Assembly (NCBI GenBank): GCA_031761405.1
Contig: JASEVX010000013.1
Location: 47,128,143 to 47,192,142 of the forward strand
DNA length: 64,000 nt
Source of the DNA: Serripes groenlandicus
Taxonomy: Eukaryota; Mollusca; Bivalvia; Cardiida; Cardiidae
Direction of reading: 5' to 3'
The first letter of the stretch is position 1; each line of letters opens with the position of its first letter. Of this stretch, positions 10,427 through 21,540 are shown piece by piece. The translations under genes and the position numbers were made by a program. The notes beneath the pieces were generated by a model, which was not told the origin of the DNA, made no database searches, and saw only the letters and a list, made by a program, of their open reading frames with translations.

Positions 10427-10653
10427 CCCTTTCCCTCATAAAGACGCTTTCCGACGCCTCTGCAGCAGACAGCTTTTTAAAAACATAGTGACAAAAGAAG
10501 AAATTGCTCAAAATGAGCAATTTCTCCTTTTGCCACAATGTTTTCCACTTTTAGTCATTACTAAGGTTATCCATTGAAATAAATAGAGATTTTCTATTAT
10601 TTGACAAAATATGTTCAGTCGTCTGCTGCGGAATTGTCGTATGAGGGTAAGGG
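10427..10653 (+). mobile_element. TTAA-type MITE with both target sites
   Basis: TTAA 10423-10426 and 10654-10657. The central hairpin is GAAATTGCTCAAAATGAGC then AATTTC. Confidence 0.9.
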
Positions 10654-10696
10654 TTAATTAATCCTTGCATTATAATATATATATAATACCACCTTA

Positions 10697-10925
10697 GCAG
10701 GGGTAAGTTATCTGACTCTTCTGCAGCAGATCACTTCTGAAAACATTGTGCCAAATGGGAATTTACTCATCATGAGTAATAACTCTTTTAGCCCGAAGCC
10801 CCTAACGTTTTCAACTCTATTCTACAACTAAAATTATAACATATATATTAGTAAATAGAATTTCCATTTTTTCTACTGTTTTCAAAGTTGTCTTTCTGCA
10901 GATTTGTTGTATGTAGGAAAAGTTA
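10697..10925 (+). mobile_element. diverged MITE
   Basis: TGACTCTTCTGCAGCAGATC, GAAAACATTGTGCCAAATGG, TACTCATCATGAGTAATAA (hairpin) and GTATGTAGGAAAAGTTAA. Confidence 0.6.
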
Positions 10926-10946
10926 AATTAAGATGAATATCATTGA

Positions 10947-11196
10947 CCCTTTCCCAAATACAAAAAATCTGTAGTAAGAAACTTTAAAAATAACTTTTAA
11001 AACATAAAAAACAGAGAAAAAATAATTAAATGAAAGAATTATAATTGCATACAGATGAAAACAAATTAACCTTGTGCACATGGCAAAAGGGAAAAATTAA
11101 AACGGATCAAAACGCTAAAATGCAGGCTGCTACAATGTCTTGAAAAGTCCTTTGCTGCAGATGTGTGTATTATGCATCTGCATTCATGTGGGAAAG
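10947..11196 (-). mobile_element. diverged MITE abutting the next copy
   Basis: CCCTTTCCCAAATACAAAAA at the left and TTCATGTGGGAAAG at the right. The next copy starts at the following base with no TTAA between. Confidence 0.65.
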
Positions 11197-11418
11197 CCCT
11201 TTCCCTCATACGACAATTCTGCAGCAGACGACTTTGAACTTATTTTGTCAAAACACAGAAAATCTCCATAGTTGAATGGATAACCTATGACAAAAAGTGG
11301 AAAACATTGTGGCAAAAGAAGAAATTGCACGTTTTGTGCAATTTCTTCTTTTGTCACTATGTTTTCAAAAAGCCGTCTGCTGCAGAGGCGTCAGAAAGCG
11401 TCTTTATTAGGGAAAGGG
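11197..11418 (-). mobile_element. TTAA-type MITE, full copy
   Basis: CCCTTTCCCTCATACGAC...TTATTAGGGAAAGGG then TTAA 11419-11422. The hairpin is GAAATTGCACGTTTTGTGC then AATTTC. Nearly the same sequence as the copy at 3697. Confidence 0.88.
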
Positions 11419-11566
11419 TTAAACGGATGACAGCCATTAGTTGATATTTGATAAATGATAAATGATATTCGAAATCTATCTCTTCTAATTCACACATCAG
11501 AGACCAAGATATCAAAGACCTTGTTTATCACCTCATATGATGTTTCAGTTTATCATTATTAATTAA

Positions 11567-11782
11567 CCCTTTCCCTCATATAGACACTTTCTGACGCGTC
11601 TGCAGCAGAAGCTTTTTAAAAACATAGTGACAAAAGAAGAATTTCTCCTTTTGCGACAATTAATGTTTTCAACTTTTAGTCATGAATATGTTATGATATC
11701 CATTCAATTAAAGAGATTTTCTTTGTTTTGAAAAAATATGTTCGAAGTCGACTGCTGCAGAATTATCGTATTAGAGAAAGGG
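11567..11782 (+). mobile_element. TTAA-type MITE, full copy
   Basis: TTAA 11563-11566 at the left. The right end is TATTAGAGAAAGGG with the TTAA decayed to TGAA. One hairpin arm is deleted. Confidence 0.8.
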
Positions 11783-11860
11783 TGAATATGTAATTGGTTT
11801 GTTTGTCTGAACGGTGCAGAGGTCCAGATAAAGATAAGTATACAGCTCAGCTGTTTTCCT

Positions 11861-12204
11861 AACACTATCTCTCTGATTATCTAACCAAACCCTATGATGT
11901 AGGTTCTACTCAAGATGATAAGAAAGAGATAGGCATTTCCCACATGCAGACACATTTCAGTGTATAGACAACAGATAAATTTCGAAAACATTATGGCTAA
12001 AGGAGCAATTGATGATACTGCAATGAGCAATGAACACTATTTCTCTGATTATCCAACCAAACCCTATGCTGTAGGTTCTACTCAACATGATGAGAATGAG
12101 ATATGCATTTCCCACATGCAGACACGTTTAAGCGTATAGACAACAGATAAATTTTGAAAACATTATGGCTAAAGGAGCAATTGATGATCCTGCAATGAGC
12201 AAAT
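11861..12204 (+). repeat. 172-bp tandem duplication containing MITE ends
   Basis: AACACTATCTCTCTGATTAT at 11861 recurs as AACACTATTTCTCTGATTAT at 12033. Both units run through CCAAACCCTATG, CATTTCCCACATGCAGACAC and CATTATGGCTAAAGGAGCAA. Only the second unit continues into the rest of the MITE. Confidence 0.75.
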
Positions 12205-12329
12205 TTCTCATTTTGCCACACTGTTTTCCACTCTTGTAAACTATTATCATGCTTTCATTTATACAGAGATAATAAACATATGGTTATAGGGTCAAATGAG
12301 GATTGCAAAACGCCCCTTATCTACTCATA

Positions 12330-12520
12330 GGTGTTTATATGGTGTTTTACATTGATTTCAACAATATCTCAAGTTATATCACTCATGAATGTGTTTCCTT
12401 GCTTTCTCACACCACACTTAATGTTAGAAAAAATGTTGGCCATTCTAGTGTTCAAACTCAGGACCCTTTGATGGACAGCCTGCACTGCAGCCAACTAGGG
12501 TACTGGGGCTCCCCTTGTGA
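12330..12520 (-). mobile_element. SINE remnant
   Basis: Blocks GGTGTTTTACATTGATTTCA, TCTCACACCACAC, TTGGCCATTCTAGTGTTCAA and AACTAGGGTACTGGGGCTCC follow the order of the minus-strand SINE at 14735, including the end of the tRNA-like head. Confidence 0.55.
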
Positions 12521-12560
12521 AGATACACTTAATGGTACTTTTAAATTTTGTTTTTATTTA

Positions 12561-12760
12561 TCCTTTCCTACAGTACTTACAATAATTCTGCAGCAAACAA
12601 ATTATGAAAACATCTAGACAGATATAATGGAAAGTTTTTATAAATGTAAGTAAAGTGAAGTGATGAAAACATTGGGGCAATATGAGCAAATTCTCTTTTT
12701 GTCACAATAAATGTATTTTCTTAAGTGATCTGCATCAAAAAGTGTCTGCAGGTAGTGCAG
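12561..12760 (-). mobile_element. old diverged MITE
   Basis: TTCCTACAGTACTTACAATAATTCTGCAGC, GAAAACATTGGGGCAATATG and GATCTGCATCAAAAAGTGTC in the family order, with decayed termini. Confidence 0.5.
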
Positions 12761-12900
12761 ATTTAAATTCTTTTCCTCAGTAATCTTCCTCTAATTTAAT
12801 ATCTTACAACAATGAAGACTGAAAAGATTATTTAGATACACCTTGGGTTACTTTTGCCATATCTTTTATATAATTATATACCTTCCCCACACACAATATA

Positions 12901-13155
12901 TATATCGAGGGCTTGGCGTGAAACGGTTGTAACTAAAATTGGTATTTTTTTACCAAGGTTAATCACCTCCCCATAAAGTCTTTATAAGCATTAGATCATT
13001 TTTTTGGTAAACAATGTAAATTTAGGTGCCATTGCTCGTTCTGAGCAATGGCACCTAAATTTTCATTGTTTACAAAGGTGCCAAAATTGCCCCTAAATCA
13101 GGGTTTTCAAAATAGGTTTTTAGTTACAACCGTTTCACGCCAAGGCCTCGATATA
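12901..13155. mobile_element. fully palindromic fold-back element
   Basis: TATATCGAGG at 12901 pairs perfectly with CCTCGATATA at 13146-13155. The next bases (GCTTGGCGTGAAACGGTTGT and its complement) continue the pairing. At the centre a second perfect stem spans about 13017-13064, built on GGTGCCATTGCTCGTTCTGA and its complement. The whole 255-bp unit can fold into one long hairpin. No ORF. Confidence 0.85.
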
Positions 13156-13322
13156 TCAGCAGCAGAAAACTTTGAAACTTCAAGGCATAAACATGGATAA
13201 ACTCTTCAAATAAAAATATCAATTATTGAATGGTTGAAAACATTGAGGCAAAGGGAGAAACTGCTCATTATGATATTTTTCAATAGCCATCTGTTACAGA
13301 TGTGTTATCATGTAGGAAAGGG
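13156..13322 (-). mobile_element. truncated diverged MITE
   Basis: CAGCAGCAGAAAACTTTGAAA...TTGAAAACATTGAGGCAAAG...CATCTGTTACAGATGTG...TGTAGGAAAGGG, ending at TTAA 13323-13326, which also starts the next copy. Confidence 0.6.
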
Positions 13323-13326
13323 TTAA

Positions 13327-13548
13327 CCCTTTCCCTAATACAACGCATCTGCAGCAGACGACTTTGAACATATTATGTCAACAAATAGAAAATCTCAATA
13401 ATTAAATGGGTTACCTATGCTTAAAAGTGGAAAACATTGTGTCAAAAGGAGAAATTGCATGTTTTGTGCAATTTCTTCTTTTGTCACTATGTTTTCAAAA
13501 CGCCGTCTGCTGCAGAGGCGTCAGAAAGCGTCTGTATGAGGGAAAGGG
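13327..13548 (-). mobile_element. TTAA-type MITE with both target sites
   Basis: TTAA 13323-13326 and 13549-13552. The hairpin has one uncompensated mismatch (GCATG / TGTGC). Confidence 0.88.
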
Positions 13549-13552
13549 TTAA

Positions 13553-13691
13553 ACAAATAGAAAATCTCTATAATTAAATGGATAACCTATGCTTAAAAGT
13601 GGAAAACATTGTGTCAAAAGGAGAAATTGCTTGTTTTCAAAATACCGTCTGCTGCAGAGGCATCAGAAAGCGTCTATATGAGGGAAAAGGT
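13553..13691 (-). mobile_element. partial MITE duplicate
   Basis: It repeats the right two thirds of the preceding copy (ACAAATAGAAAATCTCTATA to TATATGAGGGAAAAGG), with the central hairpin deleted. It looks like a local duplication rather than an insertion. Confidence 0.7.
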
Positions 13692-13769
13692 TTTAAAAGC
13701 TGTATTTGTATGTACTACAAAAACCACCTGCTCCAGTCTTGATATGGTAAAATTGTCTTCATGCATTAA

Positions 13770-14001
13770 CCCTTTCCCTCATATAGACGCTTTCTGACGC
13801 CTCTGCAGCAGACAGCTTTTTTGAAAACATAGTGACAAAAGAAGAAATTGCACAAAACGTGTAATTTCTCCTTTTGCCACAATGTTTTCCACTTTTAGTC
13901 ATAGGTTATATCCATTCAACTATGGAGAGAATGGATAACCTATGTTTTGACAAAATAAGTTCAAAGTCGTCTGCTGCAGAATTGCCGTATGAGGGAAAGG
14001 G
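13770..14001 (+). mobile_element. TTAA-type MITE with both target sites
   Basis: TTAA 13766-13769 and 14002-14005. The hairpin is GAAATTGCACAAAACGTGT then AATTTC (one mismatch). A small internal duplication of GGATAACCTATG is present. Confidence 0.88.
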
Positions 14002-14393
14002 TTAAAAGGTTATATAAATAGATATATATATGCATAGATCTGAAAAAAGATTTTCCAAAAGTGTTTTTTTGATTGACAGCATTAATAAAAACTTAACTGC
14101 TTAATGTTCGGTCACCAAGTAATATATGTCAAATTTGGCATTAAGATAGAAAAAAATGTGACAATTGTTATATATTGCTTGCAGGTATAATTACATACTT
14201 ATGTATGGCCGATGACCCTTAACTGACTCAAGATTGACCATATTGACCCATTCAAAACATTTTTTTATAATATACTTCTTCTGCAATATAAGTCTTGTCA
14301 GTGAGGAAATTATTAAGTGAGGTAAGATTTTGGTTTTATATTAACTTACAATGAAACAGAAAATTTAACAGTGTCAGGAAAAAGAAACCCCAT

Positions 14394-14558
14394 CAGGGGT
14401 GGCAAAATCCATTGTCCGTATTGCCCAGCTTGTCCCAGAGCATGTACGGACAAGTGAAATTTTGTAGGGATTTACTATATAAATATCATACGGACAAGTG
14501 CAAAATAGCATTTTGAAAAAACGGACAAGTAAGTCAAAATCATATTTCGCCACCCCTG
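14394..14558. mobile_element. hAT-like MITE
   Basis: CAGGGGTGGCAAAAT at the left and ATTTCGCCACCCCTG at the right are near-perfect inverted ends of the CAGGGG...CCCCTG type usual for hAT elements. ACGGACAAGT occurs three times inside (14453, 14491, 14521). An exact 8-bp target duplication is not visible: the flanks are AACCCCAT and CGGCCATA. Confidence 0.7.
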
Positions 14559-14734
14559 CGGCCATAGTAATATGCATATTAATTTTATATTTACATCATA
14601 CTTTCAGGATTGTTTAAACCCTTACAAGATCTACGTCCCTGCCCTTACTCACATGTATCATACACTGCCGTGCTTCAGTAACATTATCATTTTCTTCAAT
14701 TTGAATAGTTCAATGTTGTCAATGGTTTTTGATT

Positions 14735-15012
14735 GATTTATTGATTGGTGTTTAACGCCGTTTTTAACATGTTCTCAATCATATCACGGCGGCCAGTTCA
14801 ACTACTCATGTGTTTTTTGGTCTTCTCACACCAGTACTCCACACAACAATCTTCCCATGCAACTGGCTGCTATTCCACATAGACTTAGACCATTGACGCA
14901 TTTCGCATTGAATTTTGTTAAATGTCGGAAAGAAAGTTGGCTGAGCTGTTATTCAAACTCACAACCCCTGTTTTGACAGTCTGCGTCGCTACTGATTGAG
15001 CTACCGGGGCTT
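14735..15012 (-). mobile_element. tRNA-derived SINE, near full length
   Basis: On the minus strand the head reads GCCCCGGTAGCTCAATCAGT (A box) followed by GGTTGTGAGTTTGAATAAC (B-box region). The body has the complements of CAACTGGCTGCTATTCCACA and CACACCAGTACTCCACACAA. The tail on the plus strand is GATTGATTTATTGATTGGTG. Confidence 0.8.
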
Positions 15013-15509
15013 TTTTGATGTATCAAGACTCAAGTGAAAACATATTGGTGTAAATAGCTTTCAACATTTTGTAATTGTGGTTCAAAAACATAACTTTACA
15101 GAGTATTTTTAATAGCCTAGTGAAAACTTAGTTGAAATTCTTATCAGTTAGACATAATCTCCAACACCCATATACATATTTAAGTCAACCATGCAGATTC
15201 ATCAGAAGCAATCGATTTTAAAATATAATAATAATAAGCAATGAGAAGACTGCTTTTTTTGCGTTATCTTTTATTACCTATCCAAACATGTGATGTGTGG
15301 TAAAATAAACATGGACAATTAAGAACATTAATTAAACAACTTATCGCTAGAGCTTTCAGAGACATCGATTCCATACTTGTATCATTCTACCGAACAGATC
15401 TCCTGAAGCAAATTCATTCATTCATGTAGTTTATTTTAATGAATAATGCTTGTGATCACTTTCATTGGAGACCTGTAGATATATTGAGAATGTTCATAAA
15501 TTTGCTTTG

Positions 15510-15569
15510 ATAAGTTCAAAGTCGTCTGCTGTAGATTTTGTGTATATCGATACATGTGGGATAGGGTTT
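15510..15569. repeat. MITE end fragment
   Basis: AAGTTCAAAGTCGTCTGCTG followed by ATACATGTGGGATAGGG, the right part of a CCCACA-type MITE. Confidence 0.6.
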
Positions 15570-18221
15570 ATTAAATACCTCTTATTCTTAACTTTGCACT
15601 TGTGAACGCCACACAAATATCCTGTACATACGCGTCATATGAAAATGACTCAAATAGGGATTTTGTACAATATCAAAAGAAAAAGAAGGAGGAACAAACA
15701 GGTTTTTCCACCATATCTGATTCTCTCTTATCAACAAACCAGGGACGTAAAATAAGACCCTAAACAAACCAAACTCTAATTTATCTTGTCACAATCAAAA
15801 ATATATTCTCCTAGTCCTCTATGTTCATTTTGAGTCAGTACTAATGTGGGGTTGGACGGTTAAATAAGGAATCTCAAATATGAAATACGCCGCTCATCTG
15901 GAACTCTTGCTCTGGTCATGTAAACTAACATGTTCAAGAAATTAGTCACATTTCACTTGACTCTTGAGACACCAAAGTTCAGATAATCCATTACAAACTA
16001 TTCTCATGTTTTATGACATTGATAAATCGATAAATCAACAGAAATACCACGTGAACGGTGCTTACGTGACCGTCTGTATGTAATGACGGAGTCATAAAAA
16101 ACCTTACCAGACACTGGAATCTTTCATTTTCCGTCGAGTTTACGCCGATGACAGATTGACCGACTCCATATTTTTGACAGCCTCGTTTCGGATTTGGATC
16201 AACCACGGAAAACCGTTCATTTCAATGAGTATTGTGGAAGTCTAAACTTTTCTTTACTTTTTGAGAAAACTTATTTTTATAACCTTATGTTGCCAAATCA
16301 TATAAAAGTATGACAAAATAAAGCTTTTCCGAAGAATGGAATAAGCACATCCATTTAAAATACAACACGAAATGTTCATAACTGAACGGCTCGATAGGTA
16401 ATTGTTCGATATAATCTCAGTATTTCATTCACCATTTATTCGAGTTATGGTCAAAGAGATACAACTCGTACAATGTTTATTCATAATTCTAAAGAGTTCA
16501 TTCCCTTTGATAATCAGCTAAATTTTATACATAAAAAACAATTTCTACCTATTTTGTTTTGTTTGTTTTTACGTCTTAATAATATATTTTGTCTATCTTT
16601 CAATAGAATTTCACTTATTGAAGATTCTGTAGTGAAAGCAGGGCTCCAGATAATTTTTTGGCAAGAGGAGTAATTACTCATGAAAATTTTGAGTGATGAG
16701 TAACGCCCAAACAACCATGAGTATTTTAATAAAGAATAAACTGTTAGTGACAAATGTAACATGTGAAACAACAGTTCAGTTCCTGATATAGAATGCTGGT
16801 TATTCTTATATTGTCAAGTTCTGTTCAGTAAATGTTTACAATTTGACATAGCTTAGTCAAAACATTTTGTTTTTGTTTTCTTGACTCTTGGTTTATAGTG
16901 CGAAATTAATCGCCTCTTTCTTCTTGAATTTGCCAACCATTGTTTGGCACACTCAACACTCCAGTCAGAGGCAAACTCTTCAAGCCATCAATAAAAAATT
17001 GTTTGTTTGCCCTTTACCGACCCTAGATCTTAGAGGTGGGTCGGTAGGTCGGAAAAATAATTTATTTTCTGGGAGGGGAGGATTAATAAACTAATATGAA
17101 TGTTGGATGACATATAAATCATAGAAGCTGCCCTGTTTCAGTGACTTTGTTGTTTTGCATATGCTCTTCAATTTGAAGAGTTCTATGCTATCAATGTTTT
17201 TTTGTGGTCTCAAGTGTAAACATAAAAGATTTTTTGGATAGGTCACAGCCCTTTTTATCATGTAGAAGGTGTGCGTTAAGTGCAAAAATACAACTTGGGA
17301 AAACCGAACATATACACGTGACCATTCCAGCCAATCGTATTTGCGAAATGTAAATCAAAACTAATTTTATTCGAAAGCCAAAATATATGCGGTAAACGTC
17401 ATCAATATTGGGGCCGTTGAATATGTAAACTTCCGCTAATATTGCAAAACTGAAAGTATATTCTTTCCTAGCCACTCGGTAAATCTCGGAAATGAACTGC
17501 AATTACCGCGATTTGTCAAAGAAATAACCCTGTAAAAGATCGACGATTAGAAATGCATATTACTCGGCCGAAAAGTTTCACTCCCCAAAAAATATGCTGG
17601 TGCCTCAAATCTTACCTCGGAATTCGCGAGTTTGCTTAAATTCGAACCCTGTAAATATGTATCGCATGGTGCATATATGAGAAATTCTTTCCTGTGTAAT
17701 AGATTTCCAAATAAGGAGATGTTTACTACAGAAAGCTCGCGAAAAAAATCACGTGATATGAATGCCTGCGACAATATCACGTGGTGTTATTTCTTCGAGT
17801 AGAAAGCTATATTAAGATGAAGCTTTCGCGAGATTACAAATTAGCAAAGCAACAACACACTGATCACGTGATCAACTTACTAGGTTACAGTATTTAAGTG
17901 AGTTATTTATAGAAAGGTATATTTTGAAATTACATGGCTGCAATGACCGATCGATTTGGTTTCCGATTTACGTAAATAAGCTTAGTAGAAAACGGGAACC
18001 ATTACTTTCAGTTCTTAAAATAGACTAGGTTTTTCCGAGAAACTTTGAAAGAAAATATTATTGTTTTATGATTTAAAAATGAAGATACGCATGATATCGT
18101 GGACAGATGAGTAAATTGCAAAATGTATGCGTATGTGTAACTCATGGAATTTGAAACACGTGCGTATTTGGAGATTTTCCATTCGTAATTTACGCAGATA
18201 CGCACGTTATCTGGAGCTCTG
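15570..18221. other. gene-poor interval
   Basis: No open frame here looks like a protein: all are below 105 codons and without recognisable motifs. Visible structure is limited to a palindrome TAATTACTCATGAAAATTTT / GAGTGATGAGTAAC near 16670, a GGTCGGTAGGTCGG tract near 17040, and several CACGTG sites between 17314 and 17870. Confidence 0.6.
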
Positions 18222-18477
18222 TGAAAGTCTACTTTGTCCTTTGTGTTTTAGACCATTCCTTTTGGTCAGTTGTTTATGTCCAGAAAACTCTGGTTCCCAG
18301 TTTAGAGGAACCAGCCAACCATGTGACTTTTACATGGCCCACTTGGACCAAGGCAGCTAAGCAGTACAGACGTGTGTTACTTAGACTGATGACTGAGACA
18401 GACAAGACTCTTTAAGACCAAGCAAATGATAATATAATGCAGGTTATAGTGTTACCTACGGGTGAGTGAACACAACA
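18222..18477 (+). repeat. 5' LTR
   Basis: It starts TGAAAGTCTACTTTGTCC and ends GTGAACACAACA, with terminal TG...CA. By eye it is identical over all 256 bases to 21541-21796. A short open frame of 64 codons in it has no known similarity. Confidence 0.9.
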
Positions 18478-18478
18478 A

Positions 18479-18492
18479 TGGTGTCAGAAGTG
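18479..18492 (+). promoter_or_regulatory. primer-binding site
   Basis: TGGTGTCAGAAGTG lies one base after the 5' LTR. TGG pairs with the tRNA CCA end. The sequence resembles sites assigned to tRNA-Leu in other elements (from memory). Confidence 0.7.
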
Positions 18493-19272
18493 AAGCAGAA
18501 CCCATGTAAGTTTGTTCCATTTTGTTGTTTTCCAGAAAATTTGGGGAAGGAGAGAGAGGTAGCCATTTTGGAAAACAGCATGGAAAAAGATGTTCTGCAT
18601 TAAACTCTGGTGGCTAACTAAATGGATAATAATAGCATTGGAGCTTTTCAAAGTTTATTGGTCCCTGTAAACCAATAGTCATGCAGCTTTTAGCATTTAT
18701 TATGATTTTGAAAACTTGTTTGGAATTGTATTTTAGCCACCAAAAATGTTTATTCATCCGTAGCAGTGCTTGGTTTGCATGTTTTCATAGTGAGCGTAGT
18801 ACAAACAACGCCTGTGTTATTGCAATGGGCATCAATAGGCAGTGTTTAAGAATGCCCAGGCCGTTTAAATGCACGAGACTGAGGGTATTTCTTTGTTCAC
18901 AAATTAAGAGGCCTAATGCAAGCTCAAGAAGAGAAAGAGGGGGGTAGGAGTTAACTAAATGAGACAACTATTTCCATTCTATTGAACTGTCCTGACAAAC
19001 ATAGTTGCTGTCATTATTTTAGGTTTAAGAGATATCCTTAATAGTTAAGGTAATTCAGTGCCACTGTAAGAAGCCCATGACAAGGACGTTTCATGATACA
19101 ATGCGATTACTGTGCCGAATAGTATCATGACGCTTGCATGGATATTACAGCCCCGGATGCACTGGATATTGCCAAAGCAAATGAAATAATGATGGTAATC
19201 AAAAGAAGTTGAAATGATCAATGCCAACTGTTCCAGTCTTCATTTTCCAAGTGCAGTGTGACAAGGGCTCAA

Positions 19273-19530
19273 CGTATCTACCATTAACTCGTGGATTGGT
19301 GGTCATGGGGACCCGTTATAATAAGACGGGATGACTATGACTATTAACCACTTGTTAACTGACGGGAAAGAATTCCGAGAGATTTTACAGTGATGATACA
19401 ACGCATCTACCATTAACTCGTGGATTGGTGGTCATGGGGACCCGTTATAAAAAGACGGGATGACTATGACTATTAACCACTTGTAAACTGACAGGAAAGA
19501 AATCTGAGGGATTTTACCGTACTGGTACAA
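19273..19530 (+). repeat. 129-bp tandem duplication in LTR-element interior
   Basis: Two units begin at 19273 and 19402 (CGTATCTACCATTAACTCGT and CGCATCTACCATTAACTCGT) and share GGGGACCCGTTATAA and AAGACGGGATGACTATGACT. Confidence 0.85.
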
Positions 19531-19628
19531 CAATAAATTATGACACTGAAAACGATTCAAGCATGCCTCAATAGCAGGGGACTGTTCATTGCCGCTGGGA
19601 AAAAAGACGAGCCGGTAGTGAAGACAAT

Positions 19629-19985
19629 GTAGAAGGGAAGTAACTCTGGTAACTGGTCTCTGTTCACTGGGGGACAACAAGACGAGCCGGTGGCAGAATA
19701 CACAGTTCTAGGGGATACGGACCTGGGAAAGCAGAACCCTAAGAGGAGGTAGAAGGGAAGTAACTCTGGTAACTGGTCTCTGTTCACTGGGGGACAACAA
19801 GACGAGCCGGTGGCAGAAGACACAGTTCTAGGGGATACGGACCTGGGAAAGCAGAACCATAAGAGGAAGTAGAAGGGAAGTAACTCCGATAACTGGTCTC
19901 TGTTCACTGGGGGACAACAAGACGAGCCGGTGGCAGAATACACAGTTCTAGGAGATACTGACCTGGGAATGGATTGAGGTAATGT
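19629..19985 (+). repeat. 120-bp tandem triplication in LTR-element interior
   Basis: Units begin at 19629, 19749 and 19869 (GTAGAAGGGAAGTAACTC). Each carries CTGGGGGACAACAAGACGAG followed by CCGGTGGCAGAA. Related GGGGACAAAACGACGAGCCG motifs occur again at about 20309 and 20374 outside the array. Confidence 0.9.
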
Positions 19986-21517
19986 TTATCCTGACTATGA
20001 AGAACCACGGTGCAGTAAGTAAGATGGCTGGAAGAATTATCACAGTACAAAATGATTCTTAGATACTGACCTGAAAAAGTGCATGGGAACGCCGACGCAT
20101 TATCAAGGAAGCCTATGGCAGAGATATGCTCGCATTATTCCAGACATGTAAAGATTGATGATTACCGTGTGGTGGCTATACCTATTGTAAGCGAGTAGAG
20201 ATTCAGTGGGCCACTTTTTCGCGAGAAGTGGATGATGCGATTCCATTGGCAGCTCCTAAGGCAAGGTCGTCCAAGGGAGGCTTGGTTTTGGATCGGCAAT
20301 GCCCGTTGGGGGACAAAACGACGAGCCGACGGGTAGCTGAGAAAGACCCAAGATGCCCTGGGGTGTCCACGCTGGGGGACAAAACGACGAGCCGGCGTAG
20401 GGAGCACTCAAAACCGCTAGACGGATTACAGGATGTCTCTACGCCCCAGAGGTTGGGGCGCACTGAGTGTCCTGGGATTTGGAATTAAGACCAATGTCGA
20501 TCATTTCCCACTGAGATGTGGGTAACCATGGGCACGTTACAAAGGAGGTATAGTCCAGAGCCAGGATAAGATAACATTGGCAAGAGAGTCTTTCAGTAGA
20601 ATTGTAGTACCCGTGAGAGTTCGGGGAAAAACATCTGAGTACCTGTTTGAATTCAGGGGATATCATGTTAGCCCAAGGAGAGGAGTGGTTTAAGTTGAAA
20701 CAATATCCGGAGGCCATCTTAGGGATTCCACCTGGGGTCAGTGGGGTAGGATATGACACTGGCTCATGCGGGAATCTCGCCTTATGGATGGGAGACTGGT
20801 AATTGTTTCAAAACAGATCAACCGTCACACAAAAAGGAGTTTAGAATCATGAATGGGGTTGATTGCATCGAAGAGGCAGTACTGTCATCTACAAGATCGT
20901 TGAGTGTGTGCCAGATAAACAGATTGAGTCTGCTTTGGATGTTTGTTTTAGTATTTCAAGAATGCTGTAACCGTCAGATTGTTAGACATGAGGCGCAACA
21001 TTGTTCCAGGGCCCGGAATGGGGTTTGAAAGAAACTCATGTCGAAGTCGAGATCTGGCGAAGTATTGACTGAGAATGTACTTTACATCACAAATCCAATA
21101 AGAAGGAAACTGAACATCCGGGGCGACCAATATAGACCTTCTGACACAGAAGTACAGAGATGACGGTATAGCCTACAGAAAAGAGGGCATATTAAGTACA
21201 AAAATGACTAGCCGGTTACAAACTGACCATTTCGCTTGATATGCCAGATAATCAACCCGTATGGTAAATTAAATAGACCAAGAACCATGATGCGAGTAAG
21301 ATACAAATTATCTGGCTTAAAACATGGGCTTGGTTTTTTTTTAGGAAGTCATTGGTGTGCTTCATAGCATTTTCACGAAGACAGGGATGCTATGCAGCAA
21401 AAATGGTGCAACTGCTAAGAGGGCATGGTACAACACAAGTCATCGAAATGGTACAACAACCTGGTTTGGTGATGCTGCAATGTAGGGCTGAGAGGCATTC
21501 TCCCGGGTTGGGTCTAA

Positions 21518-21540
21518 TGATAAAACCGGGGGGAGTGTAG
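21518..21540 (+). promoter_or_regulatory. polypurine tract
   Basis: GATAAAACCGGGGGGAGTGT directly upstream of the 3' LTR, the expected site for plus-strand priming. Confidence 0.6.

Noticed and set aside
18221..18415. 64-codon frame present in both LTRs
   Set aside because: It occurs twice only because the LTRs are identical; no known LTR-encoded protein fits.
19557..19943. 128-codon minus-strand frame in the LTR element
   Set aside because: It is the antisense of a 120-bp tandem triplication and has no gag, pol or env features.
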